Shown: positions 1 through 7,402 of the stretch, piece by piece
Numbering within the stretch: the first letter of the stretch is position 1
How the letters are laid out: each line of letters begins with the position of its first letter
IMG/VR virus record: IMGVR_UViG_3300046011_005173
Location: 1-31,567 of that record
DNA from: a virus
Length of the DNA: 31,567 bases
Reading direction: 5' to 3' (one strand)
The notes under the pieces: generated by a model
Told to the model about the DNA's origin: nothing
What the model saw: only the letters and a program-made list of their open reading frames with translations
The model's database searches: none
Position numbers and translations under genes: made by a program

Positions 1-1
1 T

Positions 2-769
2 GGCACAGGGAAGTTTGTTGGTGATACCGCTCCGACTATGACTAATGTAACAATTAATGATATTAACATTAACACGGACACAATTAGCACTGTTACAACT
101 AACGGCAATTTATATTTAGAGCCAAACGGAACCGGTCATGTTGATGTTGGAGACCCAGGTCTTGAAGTAGGAAATATTTTAATTGATGGCGTGGCATTTA
201 ATTCCCGATTCCGTGTCAATGATATCGGTAACGTTGCCCCCGCAATGGTTACAATTCATAAGCATTCAACCACACAGGAGCCATTGCAGATTGCAGCTAG
301 AAGCAATTCTAATACTTCTGCTCACGCTACTGTCACCGCAAACATGCCATTGTATAGCATGTATGCGACTGGCTGGTTAAATAGTTACTATGGCATCTTT
401 GGTCAAATACGCTTCAGTGCTGATAGCACTGGAACTTTGGCTGATGGCTCTGCTCCCGGAAAATTGGAGTTAATGGTTACACCTAATGGCGCGTTGATTC
501 CTGTAACAGCATTAAGCATTAGTAATGCTGGCGTCACAACCCTTGCAAATGCACTGCCTGTAGGTTCGGGAGGGTCTGGTAGAACTACAGCAACAGCCTA
601 TGCGGTAATTTGTGGTGGGACTACTAGTACGGGTGCGCAACAAAGTATTGCTAGTGTTGGCACAGCAGGGCAAATTTTAACTAGTAATGGTGCAGGTGCT
701 CTTCCTACTTTCCAAGCAGCCCCAGAAGGCACTGGCGCAGCATTCACTTTCCTTTTAATGGGTGGTTAA
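2..769 (+). CDS. Tail fibre protein, C-terminal part (5' end outside window)
   Basis: The reading frame is open from base 2, upstream of the first ATG at 38, so the gene starts before the window. The first residues read GTGKFVGDTAPT, a phrase found many times in phage tail fibres. Near the C terminus there is a second typical fibre segment (GGSGRTTATAYAVICGG, then TAGQILTSNGAGALPTFQ). The rest is Thr/Ser/Asn-rich, as expected for a beta-structured trimeric fibre. It is the first gene of a run of tail genes ending at 5108. The family assignment is firm; which fibre it is and what it binds cannot be told. It could be the far end of the gene that begins at 30741 if the genome is circular, but that is not shown here. 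Confidence 0.8.
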   Translation, partial: GTGKFVGDTAPTMTNVTINDININTDTISTVTTNGNLYLEPNGTGHVDVGDPGLEVGNILIDGVAFNSRFRVNDIGNVAPAMVTIHKHSTTQEPLQIAARSNSNTSAHATVTANMPLYSMYATGWLNSYYGIFGQIRFSADSTGTLADGSAPGKLELMVTPNGALIPVTALSISNAGVTTLANALPVGSGGSGRTTATAYAVICGGTTSTGAQQSIASVGTAGQILTSNGAGALPTFQAAPEGTGAAFTFLLMGG

Positions 770-770
770 T

Positions 771-1100
771 ATGGCAACAACTTACAAGATTTTAGGTCAA
801 TCGAAACCAAGTGCTACAACTCTCACGGCAGCTTATACTGTTCCTGCTTTGACAACAGCAACAGTTTCAACAATTACTGTGGCAAACCAAAGTGCTACCG
901 CAACAAGTTTTAGAATTAGTGTTGCGGTTGCTGGAGCTGCTGATACTCCTGCGCAATACTTGTATTATGATATTGCAATATCAGGCAACAATACTTTTGC
1001 TACGACAATTGGTATTACTTTAGGGGCTGGGGATATTGTTAGAGTATACAATACTTTAGCAACTTGTTCATTTAATATATTTGGCGTAGAAAATACTTAA
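771..1100 (+). CDS. Small tail-associated protein, 109 residues
   Basis: The protein begins MATTYKILGQSKPSATT and resembles small proteins often found next to phage tail fibre genes; no catalytic motif is visible. It is rich in Thr, Ala and Val and ends in a hydrophobic beta-like segment (FNIFGVENT). A GTG at 762 is in frame, but the ATG at 771 follows the upstream stop by one base and has a weak GGGTGG about five bases ahead, so 771 is preferred. Close packing with the fibre genes suggests a virion or fibre-tip accessory role; the exact function is not known. Confidence 0.75.
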   Translation: MATTYKILGQSKPSATTLTAAYTVPALTTATVSTITVANQSATATSFRISVAVAGAADTPAQYLYYDIAISGNNTFATTIGITLGAGDIVRVYNTLATCSFNIFGVENT

Positions 1101-1109
1101 GGAATTGTT

Positions 1110-2279
1110 ATGACACAAGGCTTTGTAAATCCATATACATATGCAGTATCTGCTCCAACAGTAACTACTTATACTAGCGGCTCTGGGACATATACAGTTC
1201 CTGCTGGCGTGCAATATTTAGTTGTTGAATTAGTCGGCGGCGGTGGAGGTGGTGGCGGTGGTGGTACAACTGGCGCAGGTATTGGAAATACAGGAGGAAC
1301 TACTACATTTGGAAGTCTTTCTGCAACTGGTGGGGTCGGTGGTGCAGCCTCAGGAAACGCAGGGGGATGGGGTGCAAGCTCCCCAGGCATTGGCTCTGGC
1401 GGTGATGTTAATGCAGCAGGTGGTACAGCATCCCCATACTTTCCGGGTAATGCCTCATTAGGTACAGCAACAAATGGTTATGCACCAGCTGGGGGCAACT
1501 CAATCTATGGTGGGGGTGGCCTAGGTGGTGCAAATGGCGGAGACACTGGTAAAAATGCAACAGGTTTTGGTGGAGGCGGTGGCGGCGCAGGCGGAACAAA
1601 TGTTGGTGGTGGAATAACAGGAACTGTTGGGGGCTCTGGCGGTGGTTATTGTCGAAAAGTCATATCAAATCCATCCGCAACTTATTCTTATGCTGTTGGC
1701 GCTGGTGGCGCATCAGGCACTGTTGGGACAAATGGAGCAGCAGGTGGCGCAGGTTCGGCTGGTATTATTATTATTTATGAATACTACCAAACCCTAGGCA
1801 TTCCTACGACTTTGACTTTGCCGTTGCCGATTAGTAATGGTGGCACAGGGACCTCGGTTGCTCCAAGTACATTTTATGTAAACACAGCAAATACTACTGT
1901 TAATGGCTTATCAGTTGTAAAATATTCTAATGTGATTAATGATTCAGCAAGCGCTTATAGCACAAGCACAGGTTTATATACGATTCCTAGAGCTGGATGG
2001 TACATAGTTAATGCTAATATTAAATTTACTAACTATAACTATGGTGCGGGCGCAATTACGCAAATGAACATTTACCAAAACAGCACCGTTATCGCTTCAA
2101 CCCTAACAACTCCGACAGCTTATAATTCAACCGCCCCAGCATTAAATGCAGGAACAGTTTATTATTTTACAGCAGGAGATACCGTAAGCGTTCAAGGTTT
2201 TGGTAATCTTGGCGGCGCTACTACAACACTCGATAACTCTGTCACAAACTTTTTAAGCATTAACTTTTTGCATAGCTAG
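1110..2279 (+). CDS. Gly-rich tail fibre with C1q/TNF-like tip
   Basis: 389 residues in three parts. Residues 1-45 are an N-terminal module (MTQGFVNPYTYAV... GSGTYTVPAGVQYLVVELVG). Residues about 43-225 are very rich in glycine, followed by the linker ISNGGTG near residue 243, a phrase common in fibres. Residues about 250-389 look like a C1q/TNF-type jelly roll: YSTSTGLYTIPRAGWYIVNA matches the usual pattern of this fold. Such tips usually make trimeric receptor-binding heads. AAGGA lies about seven bases before the ATG. The next gene is a paralogue sharing the first two parts but not the tip. The role as receptor-binding fibre is inferred. Confidence 0.8.
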   Translation: MTQGFVNPYTYAVSAPTVTTYTSGSGTYTVPAGVQYLVVELVGGGGGGGGGGTTGAGIGNTGGTTTFGSLSATGGVGGAASGNAGGWGASSPGIGSGGDVNAAGGTASPYFPGNASLGTATNGYAPAGGNSIYGGGGLGGANGGDTGKNATGFGGGGGGAGGTNVGGGITGTVGGSGGGYCRKVISNPSATYSYAVGAGGASGTVGTNGAAGGAGSAGIIIIYEYYQTLGIPTTLTLPLPISNGGTGTSVAPSTFYVNTANTTVNGLSVVKYSNVINDSASAYSTSTGLYTIPRAGWYIVNANIKFTNYNYGAGAITQMNIYQNSTVIASTLTTPTAYNSTAPALNAGTVYYFTAGDTVSVQGFGNLGGATTTLDNSVTNFLSINFLHS

Positions 2280-2288
2280 GAGACAATA

Positions 2289-3530
2289 ATGTCACAAGGA
2301 TTTACTAATCAACAAACATACGCGGTCTTGCCTCCTACAGTGCAGAAATTTACATCTGGAAGCGGAACTTATACTCTGCCTTCAGGAGTGAAATATATTC
2401 AAGTTTTAATGTGCGGTGGCGGTGGTGGCGGGGGCGGCAGTGGTAACAATAATAATGGAACCACTGGCGGAACTGGAGGTACAAGTACTTTTGGGTCTTC
2501 GCTGCTTACTTGTACAGGCGGAGTCGGGGGCGCAGGAACAACCGGAACTTCTGGTGGTGCTGGCGGTACTTTTACTTTGAATTCTCCTGCGATTGGTTTT
2601 GGATGCATCGGGTCTACTGGAAATGCTTCGTTAGAAGGAGAAGGGGTTCTTACAACCTTTTTATTTACTGGTGGTGCAGGTGGCCAATCAGCTTTTTTTG
2701 GCGGCAACGCAGGAGCCACGGCATTAGGAAATGTCGTGGGTATAAGCGCTGCAGCTAATTCTGGCTCTGGTGGGGCTGGAGCATCAAATCCAGGAGGCGC
2801 TAATAGTCAAACAGGACGCGGTGGTGGCGCTGGAGCTTGTATTAACGCATTTATAACATCGCCATCATCTACATATAGTTACAACGTAGGGGCTGCAGGG
2901 ACTGCCGGGACGGCTGGTCCTGGAGGTCAAGCTGGTGGCGCTGGTGGGTCAGGTATTATTATTGTTTTAGAATATTACGATTTAATAGGCATTCCCACTA
3001 ATCTAACTTTGCCTATTCCTGTAAATCAGGGTGGGACAGGTATGACTAATAGTAACTGGACTGCTGGGAGTTTAACTTTCAGTCCTACGACTCAGGGTAT
3101 TGTGGGGACAACGACAAATAACAATGCGTCCGCTGGATATGTTGGGGAGTTAATATTTAGCGAGGTGTTCAACACTTCACCAGTGACGCTTACATCTACC
3201 GTAACAGCGAATGTCACATCAATTACAATCACAGCAGGGGATTGGGATGTTTTTGGGCAAATTCAATATTCTCCTGCATCTCTATCTACAAGATTGGGTT
3301 ACAGAACTGCTGGGTTCAATACTGTTTCAGCAACTTTGAATGATGCATTATATCGTGCCACAGATTACACAAACCTATTAACAGGCATTCCTTTGTCTTT
3401 GGGCGCTGTAGTTCCAACAATTAGATATACTGTAGCAAGTAGCACAACTATTTACTTAACTGTTAATGCAAGTTTTGATACTGCTGGGTTATCAGCCTTT
3501 GGCGCAATTTATGCAAGGAGAAGAAGATAA
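2289..3530 (+). CDS. Gly-rich tail fibre, paralogue with a different tip
   Basis: 413 residues. The N terminus (MSQGFTNQQTYAV... GSGTYTLPSGVKYIQV), the Gly-rich body (about residues 43-225) and the linker (LPIPVNQGGTGM, near 245) match the preceding gene. The C-terminal region, about 255-413, does not: it runs through GDWDVFGQIQYSP and ends in the basic tail YARRRR, a terminus seen in other phage fibres. The two genes look like a duplication in which one tip was replaced, giving two receptor specificities. GGAG lies seven bases before the ATG. The stop overlaps the start of the next gene as TAATG, so translation is probably coupled. Confidence 0.8.
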   Translation: MSQGFTNQQTYAVLPPTVQKFTSGSGTYTLPSGVKYIQVLMCGGGGGGGGSGNNNNGTTGGTGGTSTFGSSLLTCTGGVGGAGTTGTSGGAGGTFTLNSPAIGFGCIGSTGNASLEGEGVLTTFLFTGGAGGQSAFFGGNAGATALGNVVGISAAANSGSGGAGASNPGGANSQTGRGGGAGACINAFITSPSSTYSYNVGAAGTAGTAGPGGQAGGAGGSGIIIVLEYYDLIGIPTNLTLPIPVNQGGTGMTNSNWTAGSLTFSPTTQGIVGTTTNNNASAGYVGELIFSEVFNTSPVTLTSTVTANVTSITITAGDWDVFGQIQYSPASLSTRLGYRTAGFNTVSATLNDALYRATDYTNLLTGIPLSLGAVVPTIRYTVASSTTIYLTVNASFDTAGLSAFGAIYARRRR

Positions 3531-3988
3531 TGAACATTGTAGACGTATGTAAAATTAAATATCCCAACCAAGTTGAATTGGGAAATATACAATTTGGTCA
3601 AGACACTCAAGACTCACCAATCGTTATTAAGCACTGGGCGGTTCCTGATATTGCACAACCAAGTGAGGCAGAACTCGAGGCTGAGATACCACAATATCAA
3701 CGACAGTTTGATGTAGAAACCTTTAAGTCAGATATTGACAGAAAAGTTGGTGCATTACTTGATAGTACTGCTCAAAGTCGTGGCTATAGTAATTCTCAAA
3801 GCATTGCTAGTTATGTTAGTTCCTCTAACGTGCAATGGCATTCCGAAGCCGAAGCATTTGTTGCATGGCGCGACCAAGTTTGGGAGCATGTTTATATTGA
3901 ATATATGGCAATTGATGCAGGGGGAGATATTCCTAACGAAGATACATTCATGGCTTCTTTGCCATTAATCGTTTGGCCAGGTGCATAA
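3530..3988 (+). CDS. Tail fibre-associated / fibre assembly-like protein
   Basis: 152 residues. The pattern is that of a recurrent family downstream of phage fibre genes: an N-terminal beta part ending in IVIKHWAVPDIAQPSEAEL, then a helical part with IDRKVGALLDSTAQSRGY and the hallmark WHSEAEAFVAWRDQVWEHVY at about residues 103-122. Members are usually annotated as fibre assembly or tail-associated proteins; the biochemical role is not settled. Start and stop both overlap the neighbours by one base (TAATG), indicating coupled expression with the fibre gene. Confidence 0.65.
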   Translation: MNIVDVCKIKYPNQVELGNIQFGQDTQDSPIVIKHWAVPDIAQPSEAELEAEIPQYQRQFDVETFKSDIDRKVGALLDSTAQSRGYSNSQSIASYVSSSNVQWHSEAEAFVAWRDQVWEHVYIEYMAIDAGGDIPNEDTFMASLPLIVWPGA

Positions 3989-4257
3989 TGAAAAAAAAAC
4001 CATCCGTGGTAATGACTAAAAAAGACAAAAATCCTTCTGGGGGATTAACCGCTGCTGGAAGAGCTAAATATAACGCTGCCACAGGTGGAAATCTTCAGGC
4101 GCCAGTAAGTGCTAAAGCTGCCGCTAAAAGCCCAAAGAAAGCTGCTAGACGCTCATCTTTTTGTGCTCGTATGTCTGGAGTTAAAGGACCTATGAAAGAC
4201 GAAAAAGGTCGCCCAACACGCAAAGCATTGGCTCTTAAGAAATGGGATTGCAGATGA
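3988..4257 (+). CDS. Small Lys-rich phage protein (DUF6321-like)
   Basis: 89 residues, strongly basic. It has KNPSGGLTAAGRAKYNAATG near the N terminus, then SFCARMSGVKGPM, and ends RKALALKKWDCR. This order (GGLTAAGR, ARMSGMKG, KALRKWxC) is a known small phage family that I recall as DUF6321; its function is unknown. An in-frame TTG at 3973 would lie inside the upstream gene, so the ATG at 3988, which overlaps that gene's stop as TAATG, is the better start. The stop overlaps the next start as ATGA. Basic charge and position suggest a minor virion or DNA-associated protein, but that is inference. Confidence 0.75.
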   Translation: MKKKPSVVMTKKDKNPSGGLTAAGRAKYNAATGGNLQAPVSAKAAAKSPKKAARRSSFCARMSGVKGPMKDEKGRPTRKALALKKWDCR

Positions 4258-4418
4258 AAAAAGAAATCTGGGACAAGCCTAGGCCCACAAAATTAGGCAA
4301 ATCTAAACCATTATCATCAAAAAAGAAAACGGCCGCTAAAGCTATGGCAAAAAAAGCGGGGAGGCCTTATCCTAATTTAGTTGATAATATCCGTGCGGCA
4401 CGAAAAAAAGGAAAATAA
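4254..4418 (+). CDS. Tiny basic phage protein, 54 residues
   Basis: This gene is short enough to be dropped by common length cut-offs. It begins MKKEIWDKPRPTKLGKSKPL, contains AKKAGRPYPNLVDNIRAARK and ends in KKGK. The GRPYPNLVDN core is a recognisable phrase of small phage proteins that travel with the preceding DUF6321-like family. The ATG overlaps the upstream stop as ATGA and the stop falls three bases before the next gene, so it sits exactly in the operon. About a third of its residues are Lys or Arg. The function is unknown. Confidence 0.75.
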   Translation: MKKEIWDKPRPTKLGKSKPLSSKKKTAAKAMAKKAGRPYPNLVDNIRAARKKGK

Positions 4419-4421
4419 ATC

Positions 4422-5108
4422 ATGGCAATTTTAAATATTGTAACATCTGTAACAGGACTTGTAGGCGTTACACCACGTATCGTTTACATTGACACAAATG
4501 ATACTTTGGCCACTGTAACTACAGCAGGTTATTTGAACAAAGCACAGCAAGATGGCGCAAGCTTAAAAGAATCTGATATGGCTTTAGTCACCATCAAATC
4601 CTCCCCAAGCGCTATCAGTGTACAAGTTGCATGGCTTGAAATCAGTTATAGTTCTGGAAATTGGAGTCTTGTTGCTTCTAGCACCACTTTGCCTTTAGCT
4701 AATGCTAATATTTTAGTGGGAAACGCAGCGGGAGTAGCCACAGCAGTTTCAATGTCTGGGGATGCCACAATAGCATCGTCGGGCGCATTAACAATTGCAG
4801 CTGATGCTGTGACTACAACTAAAATCATTAATGCTGCTGTAACCAAAGCAAAACTCGCTACTGCTTTACAACCTGCGGCAGTTGTTAAGTTTGCTAACAA
4901 ACATACAGAAGCTGGTGGCTCTGCAACTGTAACTATTACAGCAACTGGTGCGGCTGCTACAGATTTAGCTTTCGTTGCTATTCAATCGAGTGCTAATGCT
5001 GTATCGATTCAAAAAATAACACCTAGTGCTAATACTATCACAGTTCTTTGCTCTGGCGACCCTGGGGCATCGGTCTTTGCGTGGCAGGCGCTGACGCTAA
5101 CACCATAA
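4422..5108 (+). CDS. Fibre-like tail structural protein
   Basis: 228 residues. The middle contains LANANILVGNAAGVATAV followed by SMSGDATIASSGALTIA, a segment typical of phage tail fibre shafts, then a helical AVTTTKIINAAVTKAKL. The C-terminal part (about 150-228) is beta-rich and low in charge. It is the last gene before the terminator at 5115-5138, so the tail group ends here. The ATG at 4422 is three bases after the upstream stop, with only a weak AAGGA upstream. Best description: virion-associated tail protein, possibly a short fibre or fibre-base component. Confidence 0.7.
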   Translation: MAILNIVTSVTGLVGVTPRIVYIDTNDTLATVTTAGYLNKAQQDGASLKESDMALVTIKSSPSAISVQVAWLEISYSSGNWSLVASSTTLPLANANILVGNAAGVATAVSMSGDATIASSGALTIAADAVTTTKIINAAVTKAKLATALQPAAVVKFANKHTEAGGSATVTITATGAAATDLAFVAIQSSANAVSIQKITPSANTITVLCSGDPGASVFAWQALTLTP

Positions 5109-5114
5109 TATAAG

Positions 5115-5138
5115 GCCCCTTAATTGGGGCTTTTTTTT
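5115..5138 (+). terminator. Rho-independent terminator
   Basis: GCCCC (5115-5119) pairs with GGGGC (5126-5130) across a six-base TTAATT loop, followed directly by eight T residues. It lies seven bases after the stop of the last tail gene, so it ends the tail transcription unit before the lysis cassette. Confidence 0.9.
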
Positions 5139-5170
5139 AACTTTAGTTTGAAATAAGGAGATATCAAGCT

Positions 5171-5386
5171 ATGTTTTGTCATGCCTATAATAATTATTTG
5201 TCAAAAAAATTGATTGTTTTATTATTTTTTATACTAATTTGCCATGCTTATTTTTACACAGTCTTGTTACAATTAGATGAATTAGTTAATCTAACAAAAA
5301 AACATGGATTTTTTGGTAATGGGTATCGACGTAAAATTAATATAGAGTCTATAAAGGGATGTTATGAAAATAAAAGATATATTTAA
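5171..5386 (+). CDS. Small membrane protein in lysis cassette (holin candidate)
   Basis: 71 residues with one clear hydrophobic segment at about residues 13-34 (KLIVLLFFILICHAYFYTVLL) after a short polar N terminus, then a basic, charged tail. AAGGAG lies about ten bases before the ATG. It is the first gene after the terminator and precedes the DUF1353-like protein and the muramidase, so a holin or other lysis-timing membrane protein is a reasonable guess. No family match is evident, and one membrane span alone does not prove holin activity. Confidence 0.55.
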   Translation: MFCHAYNNYLSKKLIVLLFFILICHAYFYTVLLQLDELVNLTKKHGFFGNGYRRKINIESIKGCYENKRYI

Positions 5387-5903
5387 AAGATATGGTTTAA
5401 TAGGTTTTGCTATTTTTGCTGTTGTTTTTTTTACAGGAACCATAGCTTTAAATGAAATTGAAGAATATAACGTAGATGTTATGGAAAAAAGCCCTGTGTT
5501 TCCCTACCAAAATTATGATTACATGACAACTGAAGATACCTTTTACTCTATAGATAAAGAATATTCTGTGGTTCCATCATACTTTAGAACTGATTTTGCG
5601 AGCATTCCCAGGGTTTTATGGTTTATTGACGCGCCATACAAAGCATCTTTTATATATCCCGCCTTATGGCATGATTATAATTATAGCTGCCCAAGCAAAA
5701 GAACAAGAAAACAAATTGATGATATCTTTTTTTGGTTATTACGAAACGAACAAAATTCATTATATACGAGTTTAAAAATGTATTTAGCGGTTCGTATATT
5801 TGGAATGTCGCATTTCAATGAGAATGGCGTATGTGAAGATATTGTTGTTCAAATGGAAAATGATGAACAATATTACAAACAGGAGAATATAAACCATGGC
5901 TAA
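5364..5903 (+). CDS. DUF1353-like membrane-anchored protein
   Basis: 179 residues. Residues 8-29 form an N-terminal membrane segment (GLIGFAIFAVVFFTGTIAL). The rest fits DUF1353: YFRTDFASIPRVLW (the TDFASIPR signature) at about 74-87, then the ALWHDYNYSCPSKRTRKQIDD region with the conserved HDY, and a final MYLAVRIFGMSHF. DUF1353 proteins are common in phages near lysis genes; their activity is unknown. The start overlaps the preceding small membrane gene by 23 bases, with AAGGGA as its ribosome site, and its end overlaps the muramidase by eight bases. It may be anchored in the inner membrane facing the periplasm. Confidence 0.75.
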   Translation: MKIKDIFKRYGLIGFAIFAVVFFTGTIALNEIEEYNVDVMEKSPVFPYQNYDYMTTEDTFYSIDKEYSVVPSYFRTDFASIPRVLWFIDAPYKASFIYPALWHDYNYSCPSKRTRKQIDDIFFWLLRNEQNSLYTSLKMYLAVRIFGMSHFNENGVCEDIVVQMENDEQYYKQENINHG

Positions 5904-6435
5904 CTATGGCAAAGCATTTGATAAAACAATCAAGCACGAAGGCGGGTATAATGATATACAAGGTGATAATGGAGGCCCTACGAATTTTGGCGTTAGTTTG
6001 CGTTTTCTTAGTTTACTTTACAAAGATTGTGGCATTGGCGATTTTGACAATGATGGCGATGTTGATAAGGATGATATTAAAAAACTCACCATTGAAAATG
6101 CTAAAGAAATTTACTTTAAAGCTTTTTGGCTTAAACAAAAATGTGATTTAATTGATGACGATGAAATAGCCGCTAAACTTTTTGATTTATCTGTTAATGC
6201 AGGATTGATGCAAGCGGCAAAACTCATACAAAGAGCGTGCAATCAATTTGGTAAAGATTTAACAGAAGATGGCAAGCTAGGCCCTAAAAGTATTATAGCT
6301 ATTAATAACATCAATCCTGATGAGCTTTTAATTGCATATCGTTATGAATGCGTACAATTTTATTTGAAACTTGTAGAGCAAACACCAAGCTTTTCAAAAT
6401 TTATTAAAGGATGGTTGCGTAGGGCTGTAAGTTAA
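5896..6435 (+). CDS. GH108 endolysin (N-acetylmuramidase)
   Basis: 179 residues, the normal length for the glycoside hydrolase 108 family with a C-terminal peptidoglycan-binding type 3 region. The N terminus has the catalytic signature HEGGY with Glu15, followed by DNGGPTNFGVS. Residues 49-60 (DFDNDGDVDKDD) fit a calcium-binding EF-hand loop, an insert that other GH108 members also have. The C-terminal half (LFDLSVNAGLMQAAKLIQRA, DGKLGPKS) matches the peptidoglycan-binding part. The enzyme would cut the glycan backbone of the cell wall at the end of infection. No signal peptide is visible, so export probably needs a holin. The stop overlaps the next start as TAATG. Confidence 0.9.
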   Translation: MANYGKAFDKTIKHEGGYNDIQGDNGGPTNFGVSLRFLSLLYKDCGIGDFDNDGDVDKDDIKKLTIENAKEIYFKAFWLKQKCDLIDDDEIAAKLFDLSVNAGLMQAAKLIQRACNQFGKDLTEDGKLGPKSIIAINNINPDELLIAYRYECVQFYLKLVEQTPSFSKFIKGWLRRAVS

Positions 6436-6776
6436 TGTCTGAGCGTGATGAGCAAATTAAGCTGTTTCAATGGATTAAATTACATCCGTTGCTTAAAAGA
6501 CATTCAATTTATATACCTAATGATGGCAAACGTAGTCCGCAGCTAGGAGCGATTTATAAACGTATGGGATTAAGACCTGGCACAAGCGACATCTTCATTG
6601 CTGTAAGTAGAGGAGGATATCATGGTTTTTTTATTGAACTCAAGTTTGGTAAAAATCAAGCTACCCCCGCGCAACTAGAATTTATTGATGATATGCGTAA
6701 AAATGGTTATAAAGCAGAAGTGATTTGGGGTGCTGATGAAGCAATTAAACAAATTCAAGAATATCTTTTGAGCTAG
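6435..6776 (+). CDS. VRR-NUC domain nuclease
   Basis: 113 residues, the size of stand-alone virus-type VRR-NUC proteins. Conserved features in order are IPNDGKRSPQLGAIYKRMGLRPGTSDIFI (about 27-55, including the active-site Asp of GTSD), FFIELKFGKNQATPAQLEF (about 65-83, with the E-x-K pair of the PD-(D/E)XK nuclease fold and the TPAQ motif) and a C-terminal GADEAIKQIQEYL helix. The family includes structure-selective nucleases of DNA repair such as the FAN1 core. Here it is translationally coupled to the endolysin by TAATG, so it is probably made late and may trim DNA junctions before or during packaging. That timing is inferred. Confidence 0.85.
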   Translation: MSERDEQIKLFQWIKLHPLLKRHSIYIPNDGKRSPQLGAIYKRMGLRPGTSDIFIAVSRGGYHGFFIELKFGKNQATPAQLEFIDDMRKNGYKAEVIWGADEAIKQIQEYLLS

Positions 6777-6777
6777 A

Positions 6778-6806
6778 AGCCGTCCTTGAGGAGTGCAAAG
6801 ACGGCT
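6778..6806. terminator. Hairpin between converging genes (possible terminator)
   Basis: AGCCGTC (6778-6784) pairs perfectly with GACGGCT (6800-6806) across a 15-base loop, in the 48-base gap between the converging nuclease and SSB genes. There is no run of T on either side, so it is at best a weak or factor-dependent terminator. Confidence 0.4.
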
Positions 6807-6824
6807 AGATAGAGAGCGGACGTT

Positions 6825-7229
6825 TTACCAGGGGATGTCATCATCGAGTAGCGGCCCTGATGTTTTTACATTACCACTTTTTTGATTTGTTTGTACAGCA
6901 TCTTCTTGAGGTGAATTATTTAATATTTTAAATTCAGTAGCAGTAATGCTGGAACTAATTTTTTCAACGCCACTTTCATCTTTATATTTGTTTTGAGATA
7001 TTTTGCCTTCGACATAAACAATATCGCCTTTCTTAGCGTACCGAGCCATAATCTCTGCCAATTTATTGAACCCGCAGACATTGTGCCAAATGGTTTTTTC
7101 TTGTTTTTCACCATTCTTGTCTTTCCATTTTTCATTGGTAGCTACTGATAACTTAGTGTATTGCATGCCATTGTGATTTTTTGTTTCAATAAAACCAATT
7201 CGACCAAGTATAATTGCTTTATTTATCAT
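6825..7229 (-). CDS. ssb: Single-stranded DNA-binding protein
   Basis: 134 residues. The OB-fold core (INKAIILGRIG..., WHNVCGFNKLAEIMARYAKKGDIVYVEGKI) is at about residues 2-105, followed by a short flexible linker and the acidic tip DDDIPW. The tip matches the bacterial SSB tail (DDDIPF), with Trp in place of the final Phe; this tail recruits repair and replication proteins. It is the last gene of the minus-strand recombination operon, and its start overlaps the stop of the 53-residue gene as ATGA. It would coat single-stranded DNA during phage replication and annealing by the Bet protein. Confidence 0.93.
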   Translation of the reverse strand: MINKAIILGRIGFIETKNHNGMQYTKLSVATNEKWKDKNGEKQEKTIWHNVCGFNKLAEIMARYAKKGDIVYVEGKISQNKYKDESGVEKISSSITATEFKILNNSPQEDAVQTNQKSGNVKTSGPLLDDDIPW

Positions 7230-7387
7230 TTTTTTGCGCCTATTTTGTTGAGTTTAGCTATTAAATCTAATCGTTGGTTTTCTAAAACTAAATAACTTTT
7301 AATATCTTGTGCGCCAACTAGTGCCTTATTTAATTTTTTTAATTTACGATTGATTAGATACTTTTTAAATCTTTTAGTAAATATCAC
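7226..7387 (-). CDS. Small basic protein between bet and ssb, 53 residues
   Basis: A short reading frame fills the gap between the annealase and SSB genes. It starts with GTG at 7387, preceded nine bases upstream by GGAGG, and its TGA overlaps the SSB start as ATGA. The protein begins MIFTKRFKKYLINRKLKKLN and ends LDLIAKLNKIGAKK: basic, helical, with a heptad-like Leu/Ile pattern. I do not recognise a family. The good ribosome site and exact coupling argue that it is real; its function may relate to recombination or only to coupling SSB translation. Confidence 0.65.
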   Translation of the reverse strand: MIFTKRFKKYLINRKLKKLNKALVGAQDIKSYLVLENQRLDLIAKLNKIGAKK

Positions 7388-7402
7388 GTCCCTGTGCCTC
7401 CA

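Noticed and set aside
1169-1599. Pro-rich and other open frames on both strands across the Gly-rich fibre genes.
   Set aside because: They are products of the GGN-repeat composition of the real genes and have no ribosome sites.
6845-6854. A 10-base match (CGAGTAGCGG) to the repeated leader element, on the plus strand.
   Set aside because: It lies inside the SSB coding end, in the opposite orientation to the gene, without a start codon or promoter behind it; chance is adequate.
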